Below, piece by piece: positions 47,734 through 56,623 of a DNA stretch of 64,000 bases. The DNA comes from Polynucleobacter sp. Tro8-14-1 (lineage in GTDB: Bacteria; Pseudomonadota; Gammaproteobacteria; Burkholderiales; Burkholderiaceae). Where the stretch lies: the NCBI RefSeq assembly GCF_018881655.1, contig NZ_JACVPX010000002.1:209400-273399 (forward strand). The letters run 5' to 3'. Each line of letters begins with the position of its first letter. The first letter of the stretch is position 1. The notes under the pieces were generated by a model that was given only the letters and a program-made list of their open reading frames with translations, had not been told where the DNA came from and did no database searches. The translations under genes were made by a program, and so were the position numbers.

Positions 47734-48863
47734 TGAAAATCTACGCAGTAGGCGGAGCCATTAGGGACACCCTCATGGGCTTGCCTTTGCACGACATTGA
47801 TTATGTTGTGGTGGGTTCCAGCGTAGATGAGATGATTGCTAAGGGCTTTCGTCCTGTAGGCAAAGATTTCCCAGTATTTTTGCATCCAGAGACGCAGGCT
47901 GAATATGCACTGGCGCGCACTGAGCGCAAGACTGGTAAAGGCTACAAAGGCTTTAACTTCCATGCCGATCCTTCCGTCACTCTGGAGCAAGACTTAGAGC
48001 GTCGTGATTTAACAATCAATGCAATGGCGCAAGAAGTGGGCGCTGATGGAAAGCAATTCGGCCCTATTATTGATCCTTATAACGGTCAAGAAGATTTGGC
48101 TGCCAAAGTATTTCGTCATGTGTCAGATGCATTTGCAGAAGATCCATTGCGGCTCCTGCGTATTGCTCGCTTTGCTGCACGCTTTCCTGAATTTAGTGTT
48201 GCTCCTGAAACGCTCAGCGCCCTAAAGGCAATTGTCCAATCAGGTGAGCTAAATGCTTTATCGGCGGAGCGTATTTGGCAGGAATTAGCCAGGGGCTTAG
48301 TTGCTTCTAAGCCGATGCGCTTATTTCAGGTTTTATTGGATGCCGGTGCTGCCAGAACGATACTGGGACCTTCATTGACCACCCAACTGTCTGAAGAGTC
48401 GTTTCGTGAAGAGCTCATCGCGTATTTTTCCTTAGCTGAAAATAGTATTGAAGAGCGCTGCGCAATTGCCTTAATGAATTTGCCCGCAAATGAAATTCGT
48501 TCATGGGCTGAATGTGTGCGCATGCCAATTGATGTGCGAGATTTCAGTGAAATATTCAGCGATCTTAGGGCCTTGATAAACAAGTATCCCAATGCTTCTT
48601 ATCAGGCGGTTGACGTTTTGAATTGGTTCAACCGTGCAGATGTTTGGCGTAAGCCAGATCGAGCACAAGCACTTTTGAATCTTGCGGATAAATTGGGAAT
48701 GCCTGTTTCCCCTTTGATCAATGCAATGCGTACTACTCAAGCCATCAATACAGCCGAAATTATTGCTGGCGTAGCTGCAGAAGATCGATCCAACGGCGAG
48801 CGGATTGGCAGCGCATTTGAATCTGCCAGGTTGTCTGCAATTACTATGGCTCTAGCTTCTTAA
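47733..48863 (+). CDS. cca: CCA-adding tRNA nucleotidyltransferase
   Basis: 376 residues. The class II head is complete: [24 protein letters not shown] (GG and DxD catalytic), [11 protein letters not shown] near residue 91, [24 protein letters not shown] near residue 127. The C-terminus lacks the HD phosphohydrolase domain seen in the longer E. coli enzyme (412 residues), as in many beta-proteobacteria. It adds the CCA end to tRNAs. Overlaps the previous stop by one base. Confidence 0.93.
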   Translation: MKIYAVGGAIRDTLMGLPLHDIDYVVVGSSVDEMIAKGFRPVGKDFPVFLHPETQAEYALARTERKTGKGYKGFNFHADPSVTLEQDLERRDLTINAMAQEVGADGKQFGPIIDPYNGQEDLAAKVFRHVSDAFAEDPLRLLRIARFAARFPEFSVAPETLSALKAIVQSGELNALSAERIWQELARGLVASKPMRLFQVLLDAGAARTILGPSLTTQLSEESFREELIAYFSLAENSIEERCAIALMNLPANEIRSWAECVRMPIDVRDFSEIFSDLRALINKYPNASYQAVDVLNWFNRADVWRKPDRAQALLNLADKLGMPVSPLINAMRTTQAINTAEIIAGVAAEDRSNGERIGSAFESARLSAITMALAS

Positions 48864-48872
48864 AACGAGCGC

Positions 48873-50060
48873 CTACAGCCTATTTCTGCCGCGTAGGCCC
48901 GGCAGATCTTCGAGTACATATCCCGGTAGCAAACTTTCTAATTTCTTTGAAAATGCAAAAGCTTTAAAGAGTTCGCCCATCTCTGCTTCAGACAATAATT
49001 TTTGCAAAGAATTGGAGATCGGCAGGAAGGTTTCTGGATCACTTGGGTCGCCAATTTCTAAAGCAATGTCACCAATGCCAGCATCTAATAGATACGCAGC
49101 CTGGTTGGTAAGGTATACATCATCCACATTTTCAGCCAACGCGCTACGAGCAATTTGGGACCATTCAACGTGCGTTGTTAAATCGCAAAGACCAGGTAGA
49201 TGAAATGGATCTTGAATTGCATGGTGGCGATGATGGGCCATGAGGGTGCCCTCAAGCCTTTGCGGGTGATAGTACTCGCTCTCAGGAAATCCATAGTCAA
49301 ACGTGAGGAATAGGCCAGCATCTAAATGTTTTGCAACTTGTTGCATCCATGCATTTGCTGGCGCGTGTAGTTCGGTGACATAACCTTCAGAGAAGTTGCC
49401 GCTGAGAAGGCTTTCAGGAAGTAATTGTTGTTCGACTGGAGGGCCTACTTTCCAGATCAGTTTGTCATTCTCAAATGCAACACCGTACCAATACCAAAAT
49501 CCATTTTGATAAATGATGGCATCACAAGGAATCGCATCAATCACTTCGTTGGCCAGAATGATGCCTTTGAAATTTTCGGGTAACTCCGTTAACCAATTGC
49601 ATTGGGTCTTAAGATGAAGTTGTCCAACAGTATTTCTAATTCTTTCTTGTTGGCGCTGTGCTAAGTCTGGTGAAATTTCGATAATGTCGTAACGATCCAA
49701 ATGAAAGCCAAGATCATTGAGGCGGGTCAGTATTGAGGTAGCAAGATTTCCTGTCCCAGCGCCAAACTCCAAGATTTGAGTGGGAAGGCCTTTTTCCTTG
49801 AGTCCCTCAAGTACCGGTAGGAGAGTGGAGCAAATGGCTGCGCCAAAGAGAGGGCTTAATTCAGGGGCAGTAGTGAAATCGCCGCCGGCACCTAATTTGT
49901 GAGCGCCAGCGCTGTAATAGCCCATGCCGGGCTCATATAAAGCCATCTCCATATAGCGAGAGAATGTCAGCCAGCCGCCCTGTAAGGCGATTTGAGAGGC
50001 TATTTGGGCCTTTAGAAGTGCACTATGCTCCGTTTCAAGGCTGGTCAAGGTAATATCCAT
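48873..50060 (-). CDS. MidA/DUF185-family SAM-dependent methyltransferase
   Basis: 395 residues. SRYMEMALYEPGMGYYSAGAHKLGAGGDFTTAPELSPLFG-type N-terminal region, SAM site ILEFGAGTGNLATSIL near residue 98, then IILANEVIDAIPCDAI and FLTFDYGFPESEYYHPQRLEGTLMAHHRH blocks. This family includes human NDUFAF7/MidA, an arginine methyltransferase for complex I assembly. Its bacterial target is not established. The adjacent cca and NDUFA9-like genes are on the opposite strand; whether the complex I link is meaningful is unclear. Confidence 0.85.
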   Translation of the reverse strand: MDITLTSLETEHSALLKAQIASQIALQGGWLTFSRYMEMALYEPGMGYYSAGAHKLGAGGDFTTAPELSPLFGAAICSTLLPVLEGLKEKGLPTQILEFGAGTGNLATSILTRLNDLGFHLDRYDIIEISPDLAQRQQERIRNTVGQLHLKTQCNWLTELPENFKGIILANEVIDAIPCDAIIYQNGFWYWYGVAFENDKLIWKVGPPVEQQLLPESLLSGNFSEGYVTELHAPANAWMQQVAKHLDAGLFLTFDYGFPESEYYHPQRLEGTLMAHHRHHAIQDPFHLPGLCDLTTHVEWSQIARSALAENVDDVYLTNQAAYLLDAGIGDIALEIGDPSDPETFLPISNSLQKLLSEAEMGELFKAFAFSKKLESLLPGYVLEDLPGLRGRNRL

Positions 50061-50085
50061 AGCTCGCTAGTCTAAGAGAATTTAA

Positions 50086-50895
50086 TTGAACCCTAGTTCA
50101 ACGCCCCCATCCCAGCAAGGAAAAGCAGTTTTAGTGACTGGCGCCGCCAAGCGCCTGGGTCGAGAAATTGCCTTGCAGTTTGCCCGTCAGGGCTGGGATG
50201 TTGCCGTTCATTATGGGCGATCTGAGCAAGAGGCCCAAGAAACCATCAGAGAAATCGAAATGATGGGTGTGAAAGCCCAAGCTTTCCAGGCGGACTTGGC
50301 TGATGAGGCTGCCACTAAAAATCTTTTTTTGGCTGTCAGCAAGATATTCCCTAATTTGGCCTGCTTAGTAAATAGCGCGTCTATCTTTGAATATGACCGC
50401 GCGAACTCCGGTACCCCGTTAAGTGGAAAAAGTTTGCAAGACCATATGCAAGTCAATTTAACCGCGCCAATTTTGCTATCTCAGCAGATGTTTGAGTTTC
50501 AAAAAAGTAAGCCAAATACATTTGGTGTAATTCCAGCGGTAATTCAATTGTTAGATCAAAAGTTGATTAATCTCAATCCAGATTATTTGTCCTACACATT
50601 ATCTAAAGCAGCGCTACTTTCTTCTGTTGAATTATTGGCAATGGATTTCGCGCCCCATCTGCGTGTAGTCGGATTAGCACCAGGAATCTCTTTGCCATCA
50701 GGCGATCAAACAATGGATGGTTTTTCCAAAGCACATCAAATGACGCCACTGGGAAGATCCTCAACACCAGCAGATATTGCAAAGGCAGCCGTATTTTTGG
50801 CGGACTCTAGCGCCATCACCGGAACCACCTTATATGTGGACGGCGGGCAACATTTATTGCCATCATCACGTGATGTGATGTTCAAAACTAATTAA
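50086..50895 (+). CDS. Pteridine reductase-like short-chain dehydrogenase (FolM-like)
   Basis: 269 residues, SDR fold. The cofactor motif is VTGAAKRLGREIALQFARQ near residue 18 with HYGRSEQEA, a motif favoured by NADPH-using pteridine reductases, NSASIFEYD, and the catalytic YxxxK as YTLSK near residue 170. The start is a TTG at 50086. It is 23 bases before folB, and related genomes have a FolM-like dihydromonapterin reductase in this place, so reduction of a pterin or dihydrofolate is likely. This rests on neighbourhood and motif, not proof. Confidence 0.75.
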   Translation: MNPSSTPPSQQGKAVLVTGAAKRLGREIALQFARQGWDVAVHYGRSEQEAQETIREIEMMGVKAQAFQADLADEAATKNLFLAVSKIFPNLACLVNSASIFEYDRANSGTPLSGKSLQDHMQVNLTAPILLSQQMFEFQKSKPNTFGVIPAVIQLLDQKLINLNPDYLSYTLSKAALLSSVELLAMDFAPHLRVVGLAPGISLPSGDQTMDGFSKAHQMTPLGRSSTPADIAKAAVFLADSSAITGTTLYVDGGQHLLPSSRDVMFKTN

Positions 50896-50918
50896 GTATT
50901 TTTAAAAAGCAAACATAC

Positions 50919-51314
50919 ATGCACGCTATTCTTTCTCATCCCGCTCTTGTTGACTGTCGCCGTTTATTTCTCCGGGACTATGAGATTTATATCAACATCG
51001 GAGTTCATGACTTTGAGAAAAAAGCAGAGCAGCGCGTCATCCTCAATGTGGACTTATATATTCCCCTTGATATGAATACGCCAACGAATGATCAGTTGGA
51101 TGAAGTGGTGGATTACGACTTCATGCGCGAAACTATTAAGGCTCGGGCCTTTCAGGGGCATATTCATTTGCAGGAAACCTTCTGCGATGACATCGTGACG
51201 GCAATGTTGCTTCACCCAAAGGTGTTGGCTGCGCGTGTAAGTACGGCTAAGCCAGATGTCTATCCAGATTGCCACTCGGTAGGCGTTGAAGTATTTCGTA
51301 TCAAGACTTCTTAA
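50919..51314 (+). CDS. folB: Dihydroneopterin aldolase
   Basis: 131 residues. IYINIGVHDFEKKAEQRVILNVDLYIPLD near residues 25-50 and DYDFMRETIKARAFQGHIHLQETFCDDIVTAM near 67-98 carry the aldolase Glu, Tyr and His region; SVGVEVFRIKT at the end. The enzyme releases glycolaldehyde from dihydroneopterin in folate synthesis. It follows the reductase-like gene and precedes ttcA by 23 bases. Confidence 0.88.
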   Translation: MHAILSHPALVDCRRLFLRDYEIYINIGVHDFEKKAEQRVILNVDLYIPLDMNTPTNDQLDEVVDYDFMRETIKARAFQGHIHLQETFCDDIVTAMLLHPKVLAARVSTAKPDVYPDCHSVGVEVFRIKTS

Positions 51315-51337
51315 ATAGAATTTAGAAAAGAACTCTT

Positions 51338-52246
51338 ATGGGCGATATTCGTAAAGTTATCTTCGAAGAAAACAAGCTAGAGAAGAAACTCTGCCGCTTG
51401 GTAGGTCAGGCCATTGGTGACTTTGGCATGATTGAAGATGGTGACAAAGTGATGGTGTGTGTATCGGGCGGTAAAGATAGCTATGCCATGCTCGATATTC
51501 TGATGAAGCTGCGTGAGCGTGCACCAATCAATTTTGAAATTATTGCGGTGAACTTAGATCAGAAGCAGCCTAATTTCCCCGCCGAAATCTTGCCTAATTA
51601 CTTGAAGAAATTAGGTGTTCAGTATCACATCGAAGAACAAGATACTTACAGCATTGTGAAGCGTGTGATTCCCGAAGGGAAAACCACTTGTGGATTGTGC
51701 TCACGGTTGCGTCGCGGCATTTTGTATCGTGTTGCCGATGAGTTGGGTGCTACGAAGATTGCTTTAGGCCATCACCGTGATGACATTCTAGAAACTTTGA
51801 TGCTCAATATGTTTTATGCGGGCAAGCTAAAAGGGATGCCGCCCAAGTTGCGCTCAGATGATGGCAAGCATATTGTGATTCGCCCCTTGGCATATGTCCC
51901 TGAGAAACTGCTTGAACGTTATGCGGCAGATATGAACTTCCCGATTATTCCTTGTGATTTATGTGGAAGTCAGCCCAATTTGCAGCGCCAGGTCATGAAA
52001 GAAATGCTGCGCGATTGGGAAAAGAAGCATCCAGGTCGAGTAGAGAACTTGTTCCGCTCTATGCATCACATCGTCCCATCCCATTTGATGGATGGTGAAG
52101 CCTTTGATTTCAAAAATCTGGAGATTTCCACCGAGTTAGCGGGTATTGCTGCTAGATCTTCTGGCGACAGGGCAATTGATGAGGCTGAATTGGATGAATT
52201 AGCCTGTGGAACCATGATTCAGGGGACTTATAATCCCCCTTTATGA
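51338..52246 (+). CDS. ttcA: tRNA 2-thiocytidine biosynthesis protein TtcA
   Basis: 302 residues. The PP-loop SGGKDSYAM near residue 44, the cysteines in [16 protein letters not shown] near residue 115 and [15 protein letters not shown] near 206 (Fe-S cluster ligands), and [15 protein letters not shown] near 143. TtcA thiolates C32 of tRNA using a [4Fe-4S] cluster and ATP. The stop of ttcA overlaps the ATG of glmU by 4 bases. Confidence 0.95.
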   Translation: MGDIRKVIFEENKLEKKLCRLVGQAIGDFGMIEDGDKVMVCVSGGKDSYAMLDILMKLRERAPINFEIIAVNLDQKQPNFPAEILPNYLKKLGVQYHIEEQDTYSIVKRVIPEGKTTCGLCSRLRRGILYRVADELGATKIALGHHRDDILETLMLNMFYAGKLKGMPPKLRSDDGKHIVIRPLAYVPEKLLERYAADMNFPIIPCDLCGSQPNLQRQVMKEMLRDWEKKHPGRVENLFRSMHHIVPSHLMDGEAFDFKNLEISTELAGIAARSSGDRAIDEAELDELACGTMIQGTYNPPL

Positions 52247-53736
52247 ATATCGTCATTTTGGCTGCTGGGCAAGGAAAGCGGATGAAATCCGCTCTGCCCA
52301 AGGTCCTGCAAACTCTCGCAGGCAAACCCCTGCTCCAACACGTTCTCAATACCGCTCTTTCGCTACAGGATAAGAAGGCTAAATCTGGCCCCGTTGTAGT
52401 GATTGGTCATGGCGCAGCAGATGTAAAAACATTCTTGCTAAACACAAGCAAGGAAGATCCAAGCTTTGGCAAAGTAAGCACTGCGCTGCAAGCGGAACAA
52501 AAAGGAACAGGTCACGCGCTATTGCAAGCCCTGCCTAAATTAGATCTTCAAGAGCCAACCTTAGTTTTGTATGGCGATGTTCCCCTCACTACAAAAAAGA
52601 CGCTAGCCAAATTAGCGAAGTTAGCTGATGGTGTTCGCGGTCAAGACAGTGCACTTGCGCTCCTCACACAAAACCTTGCCAATCCAACTGGATATGGCCG
52701 GATTGTTCGTGATGCTGACGGCTCTGTAAAAGAGATTGTTGAAGAGAAAGATGCAACGCCAGCGCAAAAATCGATTCAAGAAATTAACACCGGCATCATG
52801 GTATTGCCAACGAACTCATTAAAGAAGTGGCTCAAGTCTTTACGCGCCAGCAATGCACAAGGCGAGTACTACTTGACTGACGTGATTGCTATGGCTGTTA
52901 AAGATGGCGTGCCGATTCGAACAACGCAAGCTGATGATGAGTTTGAAACTATTGGTGTCAATAGTCGTGATCAACTTGCTGCATTAGAGCGTGTACACCA
53001 ACTCAATAATGCTTATCAATTAATGGATGCAGGCGTATCGCTTGCTGATCCTGCGCGTATTGATGTACGTGGCACCTTAGAGTGCGGCACTGATGTATCA
53101 ATTGATGTTGGTTGTGTATTTGAAGGTTGTGTAACTCTAGATGCTGGTACTAAGGTTGGACCATATTGCGTGATTCGCAATAGCGTGATCGGCAAAGGCG
53201 TTTCTATTTATGCATATAGCCATGTGGACGGCGCAAAAGTGGGCAATCAATCATTAATTGGCCCTTATGCTCGTTTGCGTCCTGGCGCAGATTTATCAAA
53301 CGATGTACATATTGGTAATTTCGTAGAAGTGAAGAACAGCAAAATTGCCGCTAATAGCAAAGCCAATCATTTGGCTTATGTTGGCGACTCTATTGTTGGC
53401 TCCAGAGTCAACATTGGTGCTGGCACTATTACTTGTAACTACGATGGCGTTAACAAACACCAGACCATTATTGAGGATGATGTCTTCATTGGCTCGGATA
53501 CTCAGTTGGTTGCACCTGTGCGTGTTGGTCGTGGCGCCACATTGGGTGCGGGAACAACTTTGACTAAAGATGCTCCTGCCAATCAACTGACTGTATCTCG
53601 AGCAAAACAAATTTCCTTACAGTGGCAGCGCCCTGTCAAGCAAGAAAAGAAACCAGTAAAAAAAGCAGCATCAAAGACGGCTGTGAAGAAGGCCGTCAAG
53701 AAGCCGGTTAAGAAAACTGCAAAGGGTAAAAAATAA
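52243..53736 (+). CDS. glmU: Bifunctional GlmU with lysine-rich C-terminal tail
   Basis: 497 residues. Uridyltransferase domain (about 1-235): [51 protein letters not shown] and EYYLTDVI. Acetyltransferase left-handed beta-helix (about 255-455) with [25 protein letters not shown] and [25 protein letters not shown] signatures. It makes UDP-GlcNAc. The last 33 or so residues consist almost only of K, A, V, P, T, S and G, an extension beyond the typical 455-residue end. Its stop overlaps the start of glmS by 1 base. Confidence 0.95.
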   Translation: MNIVILAAGQGKRMKSALPKVLQTLAGKPLLQHVLNTALSLQDKKAKSGPVVVIGHGAADVKTFLLNTSKEDPSFGKVSTALQAEQKGTGHALLQALPKLDLQEPTLVLYGDVPLTTKKTLAKLAKLADGVRGQDSALALLTQNLANPTGYGRIVRDADGSVKEIVEEKDATPAQKSIQEINTGIMVLPTNSLKKWLKSLRASNAQGEYYLTDVIAMAVKDGVPIRTTQADDEFETIGVNSRDQLAALERVHQLNNAYQLMDAGVSLADPARIDVRGTLECGTDVSIDVGCVFEGCVTLDAGTKVGPYCVIRNSVIGKGVSIYAYSHVDGAKVGNQSLIGPYARLRPGADLSNDVHIGNFVEVKNSKIAANSKANHLAYVGDSIVGSRVNIGAGTITCNYDGVNKHQTIIEDDVFIGSDTQLVAPVRVGRGATLGAGTTLTKDAPANQLTVSRAKQISLQWQRPVKQEKKPVKKAASKTAVKKAVKKPVKKTAKGKK

Positions 53737-55568
53737 TGTGCGGTATTGTTGGTGCGGCCTCCCATAAAAATATTGTTGATGTTTTGGTTGAGGGTTTACG
53801 CCGTCTAGAGTACCGTGGTTATGATTCTTGTGGTTTTGCGGTCATTAATGGTGAGGATGCCAAGCACCCCATCGAAAGAGCTCGAACTACTGCACGTGTT
53901 TCTGAATTAGGTGAGCAAGGTAAAGATTTTTTCGGCACCTTGGGTGTTGCACACACACGTTGGGCTACCCATGGTAAGCCAGATACCCAAAATGCCCACC
54001 CCCATACTTCCAACGACTTAATTGCGGTTGTACACAACGGCATTATTGAGAACTATGAAGTTCTGCGCTCAGATTTAAAGGCTGCTGGATATGTGTTTAC
54101 CTCTGAAACAGATACTGAAGTTATCGCCCATTTAATTCACCAGCAATATGTTGCTAGTGACCAAAAAGATATTGCGGCATCGGTAAGAGCGGTGCTTCCT
54201 AAATTACATGGCGCATACGCTATTGGCGTTATCTCTCAAGATAACCCGAGTACTTTAGTGGGCGCTCGTGTTGGTTCTCCTCTAGTGGTTGCCATTGGCG
54301 ATCATGAGCACTTCTTAGCTTCTGATGCTTTGGCATTGGCAGGACGCGCTCATTCCATGATGTATTTGGAAGAAGGTGATGTAGCTGTTCTCAAGGCTGA
54401 TTCCGTTGAGGTAATTGATCAAGCTGGTAAGGTCGCCCAAAGAGAGTTGAAGCCTATGCCAGCTCAAGCTGACTCAGTTGATCTCGGCCCTTATCAGCAT
54501 TACATGCAAAAAGAAATCTTTGAGCAGCCTAGAGCAATTGGCGACACGCTTGCTAATATCGCTGACTTTGGCCCTGAACTATTTGAAGCTAAGCCAGAAG
54601 ACTGGAGAGCTTTCGAGCAGATTTTAATATTGGCATGTGGCACGAGTTATTACTCTGCATGTGTTGCTAAATATTGGTTAGAAGATATTGCTGGCATTCC
54701 GACTCAAGTAGAAATTGCTAGTGAGTATCGCTATCGCACCACTGTGCCTAATCCAAAAACACTTATTGTGGTGGTTTCACAATCTGGTGAGACAGCAGAT
54801 ACTTTGGCGGCATTGCGTCATGCTAAGAGTTTGGGTCACCGCTTTACTTTGGCTATATGCAACGTGGCTAGTAGTGCCATGGTTCGTGAAACCGATTGGC
54901 ATTTCTTGACCAAGGCAGGTGCTGAAATTGGAGTGGCTTCAACGAAGGCATTTACTACGCAGCTTTTAGCGCTTTATCTCTTAGCGGTTTCGATTGCTAA
55001 ACGCGATGGCAGAATATCCCCTGAAAAAGAAAAAGAGTTACTGCGTGACTTGCGTCACCTACCGAAAGCACTTCATGCAGTACTAGCGCTTGAGCCACAA
55101 ATTATTGCTTGGAGCGAGGCATTTTCTAAATGTGAAAATGCCCTATTCCTTGGCCGTGGAATGCACTACCCAATTGCACTTGAGGGCGCACTAAAGCTCA
55201 AAGAAATTTCTTATATTCATGCCGAAGCTTATCCAGCAGGCGAGTTAAAGCATGGGCCGCTTGCTTTAGTTACAGACAAGATGCCCGTGGTTACCGTTGC
55301 ACCTAATGATGTCTTATTAGAAAAGCTTAAATCCAATATGCAGGAAGTCAAAGCGCGTGGTGGCAAGCTATATGTTTTTGCTGATCAAGATACTCACATC
55401 TCAAGTAGTGAAGGCATTAATGTCATCAAGCTGCCTGAGCACTACGGTAACCTCTCACCAATACTGCATGTAGTTCCCCTGCAGCTATTGGCTTATCACA
55501 CAGCCTGCGCACGCGGCACTGATGTTGATAAACCCAGAAATCTAGCAAAGAGCGTTACGGTTGAATAA
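53736..55568 (+). CDS. glmS: Glutamine-fructose-6-phosphate aminotransferase
   Basis: 610 residues. N-terminal glutaminase: Cys2 in [19 protein letters not shown] and HNGIIENYE. Two SIS sugar isomerase domains follow with [11 protein letters not shown] near residue 300, [18 protein letters not shown] near 345, [20 protein letters not shown] near 395, and the end [18 protein letters not shown]. The enzyme makes glucosamine-6-phosphate, upstream of GlmU in the same pathway, so the overlap of their genes suits paired expression. No glmS ribozyme is expected or seen. Confidence 0.97.
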   Translation: MCGIVGAASHKNIVDVLVEGLRRLEYRGYDSCGFAVINGEDAKHPIERARTTARVSELGEQGKDFFGTLGVAHTRWATHGKPDTQNAHPHTSNDLIAVVHNGIIENYEVLRSDLKAAGYVFTSETDTEVIAHLIHQQYVASDQKDIAASVRAVLPKLHGAYAIGVISQDNPSTLVGARVGSPLVVAIGDHEHFLASDALALAGRAHSMMYLEEGDVAVLKADSVEVIDQAGKVAQRELKPMPAQADSVDLGPYQHYMQKEIFEQPRAIGDTLANIADFGPELFEAKPEDWRAFEQILILACGTSYYSACVAKYWLEDIAGIPTQVEIASEYRYRTTVPNPKTLIVVVSQSGETADTLAALRHAKSLGHRFTLAICNVASSAMVRETDWHFLTKAGAEIGVASTKAFTTQLLALYLLAVSIAKRDGRISPEKEKELLRDLRHLPKALHAVLALEPQIIAWSEAFSKCENALFLGRGMHYPIALEGALKLKEISYIHAEAYPAGELKHGPLALVTDKMPVVTVAPNDVLLEKLKSNMQEVKARGGKLYVFADQDTHISSSEGINVIKLPEHYGNLSPILHVVPLQLLAYHTACARGTDVDKPRNLAKSVTVE

Positions 55569-55858
55569 TTTTTCGCCCGTTTGACATTCGTGATTACTGA
55601 CAATAAGGCCAGTCTCCTGCCAATAAAGTTAGTCTCAGGTTAAAGCGTAACCCTTTGTTTTTACTGGTAGGCCAATAGACCCAAGGTTGGTCTTATTCCA
55701 CATTTTAGAAAAATACCTTCATTACTGCAAATAGAGCTCTATTTACTCGCTTGCACCATTGATGGCCTGTGGTGATTGAAATTAAAGCTCGTACAGCTGC
55801 TTTATCAGAATGGCGTGGCGCAATTACAATGGAGCCTTAATAAAAGATTGTCCAGCCA
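55569..55858. other. Gene-poor stretch after glmS with short repeats
   Basis: No supportable gene. It holds two adjacent imperfect copies of a 20-base unit at 55601-55640 (see repeat entry) and an inverted repeat (AATAGACC at 55674 with GGTCTTATT at 55689) that may be a weak terminator for glmS or an IS remnant. A short open frame near 55770-55838 has no family resemblance I can support. Confidence 0.5.
55601..55640 (+). repeat. Tandem 20-base imperfect direct repeat
   Basis: CAATAA-G-GCCAGTCTCCTGC is followed directly by CAATAA-A-GTTAGTCTCAGGT; 14 of 20 positions agree by hand count. The period of 20 bases and the shared AGTCTC core may be a protein binding array or a degraded mobile-element end. 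No further copy was seen. Confidence 0.5.
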
Positions 55859-56170
55859 ATGAATCAAGATGTGTTTTTAGGAATGCTTCAAAAAGAAGAC
55901 TTCCCAGCTCCAGTAATGGTGACCCGAGAGCCTCCATTTTTTCTAGATTTACACTCTCATCCCTACGAGGCTAAAGCACTTGTTTTGGATGGGCAAATTG
56001 ATATCAATGTGGGCGGTATTAAAACTATTTACTTGGCTGGCGATGTGTTTTATTTATCAGCCAATCAGATTCATACTGAAAACTGCGGAAGTAAGGGCGT
56101 TAAATATCTCGTAAGTCGAAAAGCGCTAATAGTTGCCCAAGAGCCAGTTATTGAAAATTCAGACACTTAA
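55859..56170 (+). CDS. Cupin-domain protein, small
   Basis: 103 residues. A single conserved beta barrel region: HSHPYEAKALVLDGQIDINVGG near residues 32-53 contains an HxH-Glu cupin motif 1, and AGDVFYLSANQIHTENCG near 60-77 a motif 2-like His. The fold could bind a metal and a small ligand or sugar; function is unknown. It lies in a gene-poor region 290 bases after glmS and has no partner gene. ATG 55859 follows no strong ribosome site. Confidence 0.65.
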   Translation: MNQDVFLGMLQKEDFPAPVMVTREPPFFLDLHSHPYEAKALVLDGQIDINVGGIKTIYLAGDVFYLSANQIHTENCGSKGVKYLVSRKALIVAQEPVIENSDT

Positions 56171-56623
56171 GCTAAGGCCTGGTAATAAGATTTACTGACC
56201 TTTGCTTCGGCGGTGGTTTTAATTTCTGTAGATAGAGATCATATCGCTTGCCCTAGCGATCGGCAGCTTCCAGGCTAACTTCAGCCCTTCAATAGATGTA
56301 ATTTTCAGAGATTTGACCGGCAGAGAGCGGCCATTAAGAGACACCAGTAAGAGGCAGGGTTGCGCCCTTTTATGTCGCAGTTCGCATATAAATCATGCTA
56401 TTCCCGCCAAAATCCTGGTTAAACATATTTAAAGCAGCCATTTGAGTGTTAAATAAACCTCACCTGTGGTCCAATCTTAGGACTGTAGCTCTGTGGATTT
56501 GAATACAAATGCAGCGTACTTGTGTCAATAGCTTTAGTTTCGAAATTTAGACTTTATGCGATCAAGGTTTTTTTATCAAATATCCCATAAACTCTCAGCA
56601 AATAATAACCACCCTGAATCTAT
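56171..56623. other. 453-base stretch with no evident gene
   Basis: No coding region is supported on either strand. The 56315-56346 segment (GACCGG...CATTAAGAGACACC) shows a weak likeness to the outer end of the recombinase element at 60800-60815, so it might be a remnant. AT-rich sequence near 56540-56620 is likely the promoter region of the autotransporter gene, without a clear -35/-10 pair or a strong ribosome site. Confidence 0.45.
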
